The notes under the pieces: model-generated
Seen by the model: only the letters and a program-made list of their open reading frames with translations
Databases searched by the model: none
Told to the model about the DNA's origin: nothing
Assembly: GCA_017651315.1 (NCBI GenBank)
Contig: JAGCDE010000030.1
Coordinates: forward strand, 1-64,000
Length of the DNA stretch: 64,000 nt
DNA from: Bacteroidaceae bacterium
GTDB taxonomy: Bacteria > Bacteroidota > Bacteroidia > Bacteroidales > Bacteroidaceae
Direction of reading: 5' to 3'
In this document: in pieces, positions 1 to 7,901 of the stretch
How the letters are laid out: the number at the start of each line of letters is the position of its first letter
Position numbering within the stretch: the stretch's first letter is position 1
Program-made: the position numbers and the translations under genes

Positions 1-159
1 ATCACGTGACGTCTTGGTCTGAGGGGAATAGATTTCGGTGACAGCCACAAAAGTCTTTGATTCTTTTTCCTTTACAACTGACATTTCCGTATTATCCTTT
101 GAGCAGCCTGACAACACAAGAATAAACAACGTCATCAACAACAATTTTTTTCTTCTCAT
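1..159 (-). CDS. Lipoprotein N-terminus, cut by window edge
   Basis: The first 53 codons of a gene whose remainder lies left of position 1. Translation begins MRRKKLLLMTLF, then a hydrophobic stretch and the lipobox LVLSGC, with the modified Cys near residue 20, so the product should be an exported lipoprotein. After the Cys comes a polar linker rich in Lys, Glu, Ser and Thr, as in Bacteroidota surface lipoproteins. Nothing downstream is visible, so the family cannot be named. Fimbrillin-like or other cell-surface lipoproteins often begin this way, but that is only a possibility. Confidence 0.6.
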   Translation of the reverse strand, partial: MRRKKLLLMTLFILVLSGCSKDNTEMSVVKEKESKTFVAVTEIYSPQTKTSRD

Positions 160-321
160 AATTAATCTGATTTGAATGATTAGTAACTTATTACCATGTA
201 CCGGGAATTTCAGGGACTCCTTCATTTGAACTGCATAGTATTGAACTCATACCGGTTTTGAAAACCCGGGTAACAGGTACTACGTATTCTCTACACTTAA
301 ACCTTTTTTCGTTATAATCCA

Positions 322-597
322 TTAGTTAAATTGCACTCCGCTTAGCCCCAGAACGGATGTTAGTCCAACAAAAAAAGTGTGGAGCCAATCTCGTTTACTT
401 ATAGGAGGTTGTGGAAAGACCCTGCAGAATAAACGGATGATAATACCCCACACTCGGCCAGATATGGAGTACCTGTTCTGCATAGAACAAAGTGCATTAT
501 CATAGCACGAGCGATAAGCATATCCGCATTCCTTCTGCTTGAAACTTCCACATTTCCTATAAAGGACACGAAAACACTTTCGTAAATATGTCTGCAT
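322..597 (-). CDS. Doubtful 91-codon ORF, Cys-rich, unknown
   Basis: The ORF opens with ATG and reads through 91 codons, rich in Cys, Arg and aromatic residues, ending in a hydrophobic segment (FFVGLTSVLGLSGVQFN). It has no domain I recognise. In its favour: a Bacteroidota-like -7 box TATATTTG lies 16-23 bp upstream (620 to 613). Against it: there is no clear -33 element, the composition is odd, and the region looks like an accessory edge. It may be a chance ORF, a remnant of a mobile element, or part of an untranslated RNA. Confidence 0.18.
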   Translation of the reverse strand: MQTYLRKCFRVLYRKCGSFKQKECGYAYRSCYDNALCSMQNRYSISGRVWGIIIRLFCRVFPQPPISKRDWLHTFFVGLTSVLGLSGVQFN

Positions 598-743
598 CGC
601 TTAGATGCGTCACAAATATAAGACTTTTTTATATATATACGCTTTCAACTTACAATATTTTGTGACACAGAAGGGACATATTGAATAGATTGCGTTATTT
701 GCGTTACGGATTTTTGCAGTATAGTCCATAATACTTATGAAAA

Positions 744-774
744 TTGGCCAATAAGAAAAATTGTTGTAACCTTG
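744..774 (+). promoter_or_regulatory. Promoter (TTGG-19-TAACCTTG)
   Basis: TTGG at 744-747 and TAACCTTG at 767-774, separated by 19 bp, match the Bacteroidota TTTG/TAnnTTTG pattern with one mismatch in each box. The -7 context GTAACCTTGCA is typical for the group. Transcription would start near 781, about 23 nt before the micro-ORF at 804. Confidence 0.5.
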
Positions 775-803
775 CATCGGATATCATCAAAAATCATAAG
801 ACT

Positions 804-869
804 ATGGCAACACCAATTAGACCGATACCTATAGTGACAGGTGAAGATGCAGTGAGATTCCCAGAATAA
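804..869 (+). pseudogene. Truncated small ORF (21 aa), probable gene remnant
   Basis: ATG at 804 opens 21 codons (begins MATPIRPIPIVTGEDAVRF) and ends at TAA 867-869. It sits correctly downstream of a good promoter. As I remember it, the sequence resembles the first residues of small Bacteroidales proteins that precede toxin-like genes. This is recollection, not a search. The frame stops just before the convergent end of the DUF4143 ATPase, so I read it as the 5' remnant of a gene cut off when the ATPase cassette arrived. It could also be a genuine micropeptide or leader. Confidence 0.35.
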
Positions 870-901
870 AGAACATACAACCGCTTTACGTTTTCATTCT
901 A

Positions 902-2041
902 TCATAATATCTCACCGGCCCAGAGGGCTTTGAAGAAGTCGGTCACATAATAGAGGTCAATATCCCCGGAGCGTCTTGTCAGAGTGTCACGTGAGACAAT
1001 GATTTGTTTTGCGTCCGGATGCTCCTCCACAAACTTATTCAAGCCTTTCTTATGCTCGGTTTCTACGTGGTCCGTTGACTTAATCTCAATGGCAATGCGT
1101 GCATCACCGATTACAGCATCTACTTCATCATTATTATAAGTATGCCAGTAGGTCAGTTCTTCCTCGCTGTCTGTATATCCTATGTATGCACGGATTTCCT
1201 GCATCACTATGTTCTCAAAGGCATGCCCATATTCCGGAGTGCCTGGCATCAGGTGGAAGCGATGCAAAAGGTAGTTGGGAATCCCGGCATCAAAGAAATA
1301 GAACTTTGACGTCTGATACAGTTTGCGCTTGATCACCTTCCGGTATGGCTTGACCTCGAATCCCAGCAGGGTGTCGTAAAGAATCTTGAAATAGGACTTG
1401 GCCGTATTGACCGATACTCCGCAATCAGAGGCGACATTGTCGTAATTCAGGATTTCGGTATTGGTTATAGCAGCCACTTCCAGAAAACGCTCAAAGTTAT
1501 CAATTTTCTGCACCAGGGCTTCCTCTTCGACTTCTTCCTTGAGGTAAAGGTTTATATAGTTCTTAAGACGAACTCTTGCATCTTTCACATCATAATGTCG
1601 TGGAATCATGCCGTTCTGGATGGCCCGGTTAAAATCATAATCAGGAATCTCGGCAGAGACAAGCGGGTACAGATGTTCCTCGTTAGCACGTCCTCCCAAC
1701 TGGTTGACGCCAGCCTTTCTGATTTTCCTGGCGCTGGAACCGCTAAGGATAAAGTACAGGCCATTTTCCACCATCAGTTTGTGGACAACGTCCAAGAGTT
1801 CCGGGAGTTTCTGGATTTCATCTACTATTACCAGAGTCTTGCGCGGTTGCCTAACCAGCATCTCATAAAACTCCATGGTACGGCGTTTGAAGCGTTTCCT
1901 TGTATCAGGGTCAAGGAGATCAATATACACAGCTTTAGGAAAGCGTTCTCTCAAGAGCGTTGATTTCCCAACCTGACGGCCGCCAAACAAGAACATTCCT
2001 TCATCAAGACGGTTCTCTATGTCAAATATTCTTTTGTACAT
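902..2041 (-). CDS. AAA_14/DUF4143 ATPase, first paralogue
   Basis: A 379-residue protein of the ATP-binding AAA_14 plus DUF4143 type, common and often multicopy in Bacteroidota, biological role unknown. Walker A is GGRQVGKST (residues 20-28). A Walker B LVIVDEIQ follows around residue 70, and a sensor-like LSGSS comes later. The C-terminal third carries a PD-(D/E)xK-like signature, Asp308 followed by E319-I-K321, so the DUF4143 part has a nuclease-like fold; whether it cuts nucleic acid is not shown. ATG at 2041 is the only sensible start. It is followed at 2192 by a second, divergent member in the same orientation. A promoter and a nested dyad lie in its own leader (2069-2133), so it is probably transcribed separately. 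Confidence 0.85.
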   Translation of the reverse strand: MYKRIFDIENRLDEGMFLFGGRQVGKSTLLRERFPKAVYIDLLDPDTRKRFKRRTMEFYEMLVRQPRKTLVIVDEIQKLPELLDVVHKLMVENGLYFILSGSSARKIRKAGVNQLGGRANEEHLYPLVSAEIPDYDFNRAIQNGMIPRHYDVKDARVRLKNYINLYLKEEVEEEALVQKIDNFERFLEVAAITNTEILNYDNVASDCGVSVNTAKSYFKILYDTLLGFEVKPYRKVIKRKLYQTSKFYFFDAGIPNYLLHRFHLMPGTPEYGHAFENIVMQEIRAYIGYTDSEEELTYWHTYNNDEVDAVIGDARIAIEIKSTDHVETEHKKGLNKFVEEHPDAKQIIVSRDTLTRRSGDIDLYYVTDFFKALWAGEIL

Positions 2042-2068
2042 AAAACTTATGAAATTTTGCAGTGCCGT

Positions 2069-2133
2069 TGACGATATTCGCGAAAAATCGTCAGCGATAA
2101 TGCAAAATTAATAAAGTTTGTCTGAATACCAAA
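2069..2133 (-). promoter_or_regulatory. Promoter and nested dyad for the 902-2041 ATPase
   Basis: Read on the minus strand, TTTG (2133-2130), a 19-bp spacer and TAATTTTG (2110-2103) form an almost perfect Bacteroidota promoter, with transcription starting near 2097. The 5' leader then contains TGACGAT (2069-2075) and ATCGTCA (2087-2093), 7-bp arms of an inverted repeat. At its centre lies a second palindrome, TTCGCGAA (2077-2084). It may be an operator at the start of the transcript or an mRNA hairpin before the start codon. Confidence 0.55.
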
Positions 2134-2191
2134 ATCCTTGCAAGATTGTTCATTATAATCTATGAAGAGGGGACGGTTGTAACATGATGAG

Positions 2192-3499
2192 TCACACAAT
2201 GCCTTCTGCGCGGAGATAACCTTCTATGGCATAAAGCGGGATATTCTCCATCCAACCCTGATCAATGTAGTTTAACATGGAAACGCGGAGACCTTTGAGG
2301 TTGGGATGTTCATTGATGTATGTCTTTAATGATTTAGACTTGACGTTTTCTTCGGCTTTAGCTTCGATGGGAATGACGCGTTTCTCTGTCTGGACTGCGA
2401 AGTCAATCTCTACCTCAGATTCATTGGTAGAATAATAGAAGGAGGGAATCTGAATGCGGGCAAGCTGTTCATTCACGTAGCACTCGGTGAATGCGCCCTT
2501 GAACTCTTTGAAGATGTTGTCACCCACAAGCATCTGGGATGCGGGAACATCCGCCATAGCTCCAAGCAGACCCACATCCAGGGGGAAAACCTTGAAGACA
2601 TCAAAATCTTCATAAAAACTTAGAGGGTACTCAATCTTGTGGACACGGTGTACTTTATATACAAGTCCTGAATCCTTGAGCCAGGTGATGGCAACCTCAA
2701 AATCTTTTGCACGAGAACCCTTACGGACAGCACCGTATATGAATTTCTTGTTTTCCTTAGCCAGATGCGATGGAAGTGAATCCCAGACCATATCGATACG
2801 GGGGACTTGTTTTTTTGGTGCATGTTTGGAGAAGTCCTTGCGGTAACCGGCCAGTATATCTTTTTGAATTTTTCGGATGGTATTAGGTCCCTTACCGGAG
2901 ATGTAACAATCAACCGCTTCGGGCATTCCACCAACATAGTAATACTGCCGGAGAAGTTCTATGTATTTCTGACTTAGTGTATTAACAGCGGTCCAGTCAC
3001 AATCCAGAAGCAGTTGTGTGAGTTTCCCGTTACCGGTTGCATTCATAAACTCGTGAAGTGACATCGGAAACATACGGACAATCTCAATCATCCCGACCGG
3101 GAAAGACTGGTCTTGGTGGATAGAGATACCCAGGAGCGATCCGGCGACAGCAACGTCATACTCCGGAAAGTCTTCCTTAAAATATTTGAGACAACCTAAA
3201 GCTTCTCTGCTTTCCTGGATCTCATCAATAATGATTAGAGTGTCCTTGGGAACAATATCTACACCTGTATGAGCGGAAAGAGTGCGGATTATTCTCTTGA
3301 CATCATGGTCTGGTTCAAAGATAGATTTGGCAACGGCATCCTTGTCCAGGTTGACATATGAGACGCTTTTATACTCCTTTGCACCAAATTCTTTGAGTAT
3401 GTATGTCTTTCCCACCTGACGTGCTCCGTCAAGCACAAGTGGCTTATGATCTCTACGAGATTGCCACTCAAGGAGTTTTGTGTAAATTTCCCGTTCCAT
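2192..3499 (-). CDS. AAA_14/DUF4143 ATPase, second paralogue
   Basis: A 435-residue member of the same AAA_14/DUF4143 family as its neighbour, but distinct in sequence and longer. Walker A is GARQVGKT (about residues 25-32), with LIIIDEIQ as Walker B near 90 and a VAGSLLG sensor segment. Near the C-terminus, EVEIDF (D366) and IEAK (E379, K381) give the PD-(D/E)xK-like triad. ATG at 3499 begins MEREIYTKLLEW, typical of the family. The promoter region 3514-3596 holds three evenly spaced repeats, described separately. Function unknown; such ATPases are often found near mobile or accessory DNA. Confidence 0.85.
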   Translation of the reverse strand: MEREIYTKLLEWQSRRDHKPLVLDGARQVGKTYILKEFGAKEYKSVSYVNLDKDAVAKSIFEPDHDVKRIIRTLSAHTGVDIVPKDTLIIIDEIQESREALGCLKYFKEDFPEYDVAVAGSLLGISIHQDQSFPVGMIEIVRMFPMSLHEFMNATGNGKLTQLLLDCDWTAVNTLSQKYIELLRQYYYVGGMPEAVDCYISGKGPNTIRKIQKDILAGYRKDFSKHAPKKQVPRIDMVWDSLPSHLAKENKKFIYGAVRKGSRAKDFEVAITWLKDSGLVYKVHRVHKIEYPLSFYEDFDVFKVFPLDVGLLGAMADVPASQMLVGDNIFKEFKGAFTECYVNEQLARIQIPSFYYSTNESEVEIDFAVQTEKRVIPIEAKAEENVKSKSLKTYINEHPNLKGLRVSMLNYIDQGWMENIPLYAIEGYLRAEGIV

Positions 3500-3509
3500 A
3501 TAACAAATA

Positions 3510-3586
3510 TTCCGACGAATTAATGATATGGATAATCAAAAATAGTGACGAATAATCGGTGCAAATATACAATAATTCGGACGAAT
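3510..3586 (-). repeat. Three GACGAAT repeats phased at 33 bp
   Basis: GACGAAT occurs at 3514-3520, 3547-3553 and 3580-3586, exactly 33 bp apart. The third copy is the centre of a perfect dyad ATTCG-GA-CGAAT (3575-3586). The first is the same dyad with one mismatch (ATTCC-GA-CGAAT), and the second keeps only the right half. A minus-strand -7-like box TATATTTG (3569-3562) falls between the second and third copies, so the repeats straddle the promoter of the ATPase that starts at 3499. The layout is operator-like. Confidence 0.6.
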
Positions 3587-3664
3587 GCTAAACAAAAACA
3601 ATACGAAATCCTATCTCCCAGAGTAATACGCTGTGTCACTTTTGCTTATTTTGCATAAAAATGT

Positions 3665-3694
3665 TTTGCGCTACCTATTAAATAGGTAACTTTG
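3665..3694 (+). promoter_or_regulatory. ilv operon promoter
   Basis: TTTG (3665-3668), 18 bp, then TAACTTTG (3687-3694) in the context GGTAACTTTGCAT is a close match to the Bacteroidota promoter consensus. Transcription should start near 3700, leaving about 50 nt of leader before the ATG at 3753. The leader is too short for a peptide attenuator, and no riboswitch fold is visible. Confidence 0.75.
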
Positions 3695-3752
3695 CATTTC
3701 AATTACGCCGGATGGGTCAATTGTGAATATATATACAGAAAATTTGAATGAT

Positions 3753-5555
3753 ATGAAGATTCCACTCAGAAGTGACCAGTGTACTGTTGGACGCCGTATG
3801 GCGGGAGCCCGCGCCCTTTGGGTTGCCAACGGTATGAAAAAGGAGCAGATGGGCAAGCCTATAATTGCCATCGCGAACTCGTTCACACAGTTTGTACCGG
3901 GTCACACGCATCTTCATGAGGCCGGACAGATAATCAAGAGGGAGATTGAGCGTCTGGGCTGCTTTGCGGCTGAGTTCAACACCATTGCCGTTGATGACGG
4001 AATCGCTATGGGCCACGACGGAATGCTCTACTCGCTACCTTCACGTGACATAATCGCTGACAGCGTTGAGTATATGGTGAACGCCCACAAGGCAGATGCG
4101 CTGGTATGCATAAGCAACTGTGACAAGATTACTCCGGGTATGCTTATGGCCACCATGCGCCTTAACATCCCCACCGTTTTCGTAAGCGGCGGCCCTATGG
4201 AGGCCGGCGAGCTGGACAGTGCTCATCTGGACCTTATTGACGCTATGATAAAATCGGCCGATGAGAGCGTATCGGATGCCGATGTGGAGGCTATTGAACG
4301 GGCTGCCTGCCCGGGCTGCGGATGCTGCTCCGGTATGTTCACCGCCAACTCAATGAACTGTCTGACTGAGGTTCTGGGTCTGGCCCTGCCCGGTAACGGC
4401 ACAATCCTGGCTACACATAAGAACCGCGTCCAGCTTATGAAGGATGCCGCGGCACTCATAGTAAAGAACGCCTTCAAGTACTATCAGGATGGCGACGAGA
4501 GTGTTCTGCCGCTGAGCATAGCACAGAAGAGGAACTTTGAGAACGCCATGAACTTAGATATAGCTATGGGCGGCTCAACAAATACAATCCTGCACCTGCT
4601 GGCTGTGGCTTACGAGGCCGGCGTGGATTTCAGGATGGATGATATTGACCGTCTGTCACGCTCGGTTCCCTGCCTCTGCAAGGTTGCTCCCAACACCCAG
4701 AAATATCATGTTCAGGATGTGGGCCGCGCAGGCGGTGTGCTGGGTATTCTGGCAGAGCTGGCCAAGGGCGGCCTGCTGCATACCGATGCAATGAACGTAA
4801 CCGGTATGACCTACGGAGAGCTGATTGACAAGTACAGCATACTCAAGGCCGACGTTGACCCTGAGGCCAAGCGCATATACTCAACCGCTCCTGCCCGCAG
4901 GTTCAGCAATGAGCTGGGTTCACAGGAGTGCGTTTATACCGAACTTGACACTGACCGCGCCGAGGGTTGCATCCGTGACTTGAAGCATGCTTATACAAAA
5001 GACGGTGGTCTGGCCATACTCAAGGGTAACATTGCCGTGGATGGTTGCGTGGTAAAGACCGCTGGCGTGGATGAGAGTATCTGGAAGTTCTCAGGTCCCG
5101 CCAAGGTGTTTGACTCACAGGAGGATGCAGTGGAAGGCATACTTGGCGGCAAGGTTGTGGCCGGCGATGTGGTGGTTATTACGCACGAGGGCCCCAAGGG
5201 AGGTCCCGGAATGCAGGAGATGCTCTACCCCACCTCATATATCAAGTCCCGCCATCTGGGCAAGGCCTGCGCATTGATAACTGACGGCCGTTTCAGCGGC
5301 GGCACATCGGGGCTGAGCATAGGACACATATCGCCTGAGGCTGCCAACGGCGGCGCTATAGGCAAGGTTGTGGACGGCGATATAATTGACATTGATATTC
5401 CCGCACGCAGCATTAACGTTCGCCTGAGCGATGCTGAACTCGCTGCCCGCCCCATGCGTCCGCTCACCCGCAAGCGTGTGGTGGCCAAGAGTCTCAAGGC
5501 ATACGCCAATATGGTGAGTTCGGCCGATAAGGGCGGTGTGAGGATAATTGATTAA
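3753..5555 (+). CDS. ilvD: Dihydroxy-acid dehydratase
   Basis: Dehydrates 2,3-dihydroxy-isovalerate and 2,3-dihydroxy-3-methylvalerate to the 2-keto acids of valine and isoleucine synthesis; cytosolic Fe-S enzyme. The 600-residue length is normal. Cluster-ligand cysteines are visible in [10 protein letters not shown] and [11 protein letters not shown], and the carbamylated-lysine/Mg region in [16 protein letters not shown] form (here [11 protein letters not shown]). The C-terminal [11 protein letters not shown] and [10 protein letters not shown] motifs are intact. The frame is open upstream to a GTG at 3723, but ATG 3753 (MKIPLRSDQ) matches where homologues begin. First gene of the ilvDBNC operon, 8 bp before ilvB. 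Confidence 0.97.
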   Translation: MKIPLRSDQCTVGRRMAGARALWVANGMKKEQMGKPIIAIANSFTQFVPGHTHLHEAGQIIKREIERLGCFAAEFNTIAVDDGIAMGHDGMLYSLPSRDIIADSVEYMVNAHKADALVCISNCDKITPGMLMATMRLNIPTVFVSGGPMEAGELDSAHLDLIDAMIKSADESVSDADVEAIERAACPGCGCCSGMFTANSMNCLTEVLGLALPGNGTILATHKNRVQLMKDAAALIVKNAFKYYQDGDESVLPLSIAQKRNFENAMNLDIAMGGSTNTILHLLAVAYEAGVDFRMDDIDRLSRSVPCLCKVAPNTQKYHVQDVGRAGGVLGILAELAKGGLLHTDAMNVTGMTYGELIDKYSILKADVDPEAKRIYSTAPARRFSNELGSQECVYTELDTDRAEGCIRDLKHAYTKDGGLAILKGNIAVDGCVVKTAGVDESIWKFSGPAKVFDSQEDAVEGILGGKVVAGDVVVITHEGPKGGPGMQEMLYPTSYIKSRHLGKACALITDGRFSGGTSGLSIGHISPEAANGGAIGKVVDGDIIDIDIPARSINVRLSDAELAARPMRPLTRKRVVAKSLKAYANMVSSADKGGVRIID

Positions 5556-5563
5556 GCAAGATT

Positions 5564-7261
5564 ATGAGTAATATGATAACAGGAGCCGAGGCGATGCTCC
5601 GCGCTTTGCTTGCCGAGGATGTGAATACCGTTTTTGCATACCCGGGCGGTTCTATTATAAAGGTATTTGATGCCCTGTATGACCACCAGAAGGACCTCAA
5701 GCAGATTCTGGTCCGTCATGAGCAGGGTGCCACGCACGCAGCGCAGGGTTATGCCCGCGTATCGGGCCGTACCGGTGTGGCAATAGTGACAAGCGGTCCG
5801 GGTGCCACCAACACCATTACCGGCATAAGCGATGCTATGCTGGACAGCACTCCTATTGTTGTAGTAGCCGGTCAGGTGAGTACTGATGCTCTGGGTACCG
5901 ATGCGTTCCAGGAGATTGACCTGGTGGGCGTTACACAGCCTATCACCAAGTGGAGCTATCAGATACGCCGCGCTGAGGATATCCCCTGGGCTGTGGCCCG
6001 TGCATTCTATATTGCAGGCTCGGGCCGTCCGGGCCCTGTGGTGCTGGACTTCACCAAGACCGCCCAGATGCAGCAGATTGATTTCAAGCCTGCCAGGATA
6101 GACTATGTACGCAGTTATATCCCCGCCCCCGACCCAATTGAGAGCCAGATAAACGATGCGGTACAGCTTATAGACGGCGCTAAGAAGCCGCTTGTTCTGG
6201 TGGGACATGGAGTTGAGCTTGGTAATGCCGAAAAAGAACTGGCTGCGTTCATTGAGAAAGGTGACCTGCCGGCAGCACGTACCCTGCTTGGACTCTCCGC
6301 ACTACCCAGTGACCACCCGCTCAACATGGGTATGCTGGGTATGCACGGCAATCTGGCCCCCAACGTCAAGACCAATGAGTGCGATGTGCTGATTGCCGTA
6401 GGTATGCGTTTTGACGACCGTGTTACCGGTACGCTCTCCACATACGCCAAGCAGGCCAAGATAATACACTTAGATATAGACAAGTCAGAGTTCGGCAAGA
6501 ACGTCAAGCCCGATGTAACCGTGCTTGGCGACTGCCGACTTACTCTCAAGCTCATGACAGAGCGTATGGCCAAGGCCAGCCACAAGGAGTGGATTGAGAG
6601 CTTCCGTCCGCTCGATAAGGAGGAGTATGACAAGGTGATTGACAACGCCATACATCCCGCCGGCGGCCCGCTCAAGATGGGTGAGGTTGTGACTGCCGTA
6701 AGCGACGCCGCACCGCAGGACGCCGTACTGGTAAATGATGTAGGACTGAACCAGATGTTCTCATCCCGTTATTTCAAGTACCGTAGTCCCCGCAGCATAG
6801 TGACATCGGGAGGTCTGGGCACGATGGGATTCTGCATGCCTGCAGCCATCGGCGCCACATTCGGAGCTCCGGAGCGCACGGTATTGGCCTTTATGGGCGA
6901 CGGCGGTTTCCAGATGAACATTCAGGAACTGGGCACCATAATGCAGACGCAGGCTCCTGTCAAGATGATCCTGATGAACAACACCTACCTGGGCAACGTG
7001 CGCCAATGGCAGCAGATGATGTTCAACAGCCGATACTCCTGCACCCACATGATGAACCCTGACTACAGCAAGATAGCCGCAGCTTACGGCATTCCCTACC
7101 GTCTGGTAACCGACCGCAAGGAGCTTAAAGACGCTGTGGCCGAGATGCTCAAGACCAAAGGCGCATTCCTTTTAGAGACCGCCGTTATGGATGAAGAGAA
7201 CGTGATGCCGATGATCAAGCCGGGCAGCCCGGTGGATGAAATGATTTTTAGCATAGACTAA
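5564..7261 (+). CDS. ilvB: Acetolactate synthase, catalytic subunit
   Basis: The large subunit condenses two pyruvates, or pyruvate and 2-ketobutyrate, to acetohydroxy acids, using thiamine diphosphate, Mg and FAD. The 565 residues show the N-terminal ThDP-binding domain with the active Glu in VRHEQGATHAAQGYAR and the GPGATN loop. A middle FAD-binding domain follows, then the C-terminal ThDP motif GDGGFQMN...MNNTYLG. It starts 8 bp after ilvD and ends 4 bp before the regulatory subunit, so translation is probably coupled. Confidence 0.97.
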   Translation: MSNMITGAEAMLRALLAEDVNTVFAYPGGSIIKVFDALYDHQKDLKQILVRHEQGATHAAQGYARVSGRTGVAIVTSGPGATNTITGISDAMLDSTPIVVVAGQVSTDALGTDAFQEIDLVGVTQPITKWSYQIRRAEDIPWAVARAFYIAGSGRPGPVVLDFTKTAQMQQIDFKPARIDYVRSYIPAPDPIESQINDAVQLIDGAKKPLVLVGHGVELGNAEKELAAFIEKGDLPAARTLLGLSALPSDHPLNMGMLGMHGNLAPNVKTNECDVLIAVGMRFDDRVTGTLSTYAKQAKIIHLDIDKSEFGKNVKPDVTVLGDCRLTLKLMTERMAKASHKEWIESFRPLDKEEYDKVIDNAIHPAGGPLKMGEVVTAVSDAAPQDAVLVNDVGLNQMFSSRYFKYRSPRSIVTSGGLGTMGFCMPAAIGATFGAPERTVLAFMGDGGFQMNIQELGTIMQTQAPVKMILMNNTYLGNVRQWQQMMFNSRYSCTHMMNPDYSKIAAAYGIPYRLVTDRKELKDAVAEMLKTKGAFLLETAVMDEENVMPMIKPGSPVDEMIFSID

Positions 7262-7265
7262 AGAT

Positions 7266-7829
7266 ATGGAGAACGAAAAGAGACTTTACACACTGATAGT
7301 TCACTCGGAGAACATAGCCGGTATCCTGAATCAGGTTACCGCAGTGTTCACACGCCGTCAGGTAAACATCGAGAGCCTGAACGTTTCGGCATCGTCAATA
7401 CCCGGAGTGCACCGCTACACCATAACCGCTATGGCCGATAAGGAGACAATCGTAAAGATTGTAGATCAGATTGAGAAGAAGGTGGATGTGCTGCAGTGCC
7501 AGTACTTTACCGATGATGAGATTTTCATGCAGGAGGTAGCGTTATATAAGGTGGTAACCAGTGTGCTGACCGAGAACCCCGAGATGTCCAGGATAATCCG
7601 CCGCTACGGCGCCAAGCTGATTGAGGTGAACTCCACATTCTCAGTAATTGAGAAGAGCGGACTGACCGAGGATATTATCGCGCTAAACCACGAGCTCACT
7701 GCCCAGGGCGGTATGCTCCAGTTTGTAAGTTCAGGCCGTGTGGCTATCACCCGCGCCCGCATTGAGCACGTGAACGAGTATCTGGACAAGATGGAGGCCA
7801 GATATGGTCATAAGGACAGTGGCTGTTAG
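7266..7829 (+). CDS. ilvN: Acetolactate synthase, regulatory subunit
   Basis: The small subunit stimulates IlvB and confers feedback inhibition by valine. At 187 residues it is the two-domain form: an N-terminal ACT domain (about residues 6-80, with SENIAGILNQVTAVF and RRQVNIESLNV) and a C-terminal ALS_ss_C domain. It follows ilvB by 4 bp. In several Bacteroides an acyl-ACP thioesterase gene lies between this gene and ilvC, as I recall. Here only 72 bp separate them, and no trace of that gene is visible. ilvH would be an equally valid symbol. Confidence 0.95.
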   Translation: MENEKRLYTLIVHSENIAGILNQVTAVFTRRQVNIESLNVSASSIPGVHRYTITAMADKETIVKIVDQIEKKVDVLQCQYFTDDEIFMQEVALYKVVTSVLTENPEMSRIIRRYGAKLIEVNSTFSVIEKSGLTEDIIALNHELTAQGGMLQFVSSGRVAITRARIEHVNEYLDKMEARYGHKDSGC

Positions 7830-7901
7830 CTGTTGGCTACCATCCGGCGCGAAAGTCGTCAGTTTTAAAAACATATTAACTTCATAAATACAACAGAAAC
7901 T

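Larger units (their letters stand above)
160..803. other. Gene-poor stretch left of the ATPase cassette
   Basis: About 640 bp without a convincing gene, visibly AT-rich. It holds one doubtful minus-strand ORF (322-597), a small dyad GGTTTT/AAAACC at 254-266, and a directly repeated TTGAACT (226-232 and 241-247). A minus-strand -7-like box TATATTTG (complement of 613-620) lies just before the doubtful ORF. No tRNA, terminator with a T-run or IS end was recognised. Confidence 0.4.

Noticed and set aside
322..597. Minus-strand 91-codon ORF as a real gene
   Set aside because: Kept only as a low-confidence entry because it has no recognisable domain and unusual composition.
3514..3586. Three regularly spaced repeats considered as a CRISPR array
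   Set aside because: The repeat is only 7 bp (12 bp in dyad form), spacers are part of a promoter, and no cas gene is present. An operator array fits better.
3695..3752. Leader peptide or T-box attenuator before ilvD
   Set aside because: The leader is about 50 nt, with no run of Ile/Val/Leu codons before a terminator hairpin.
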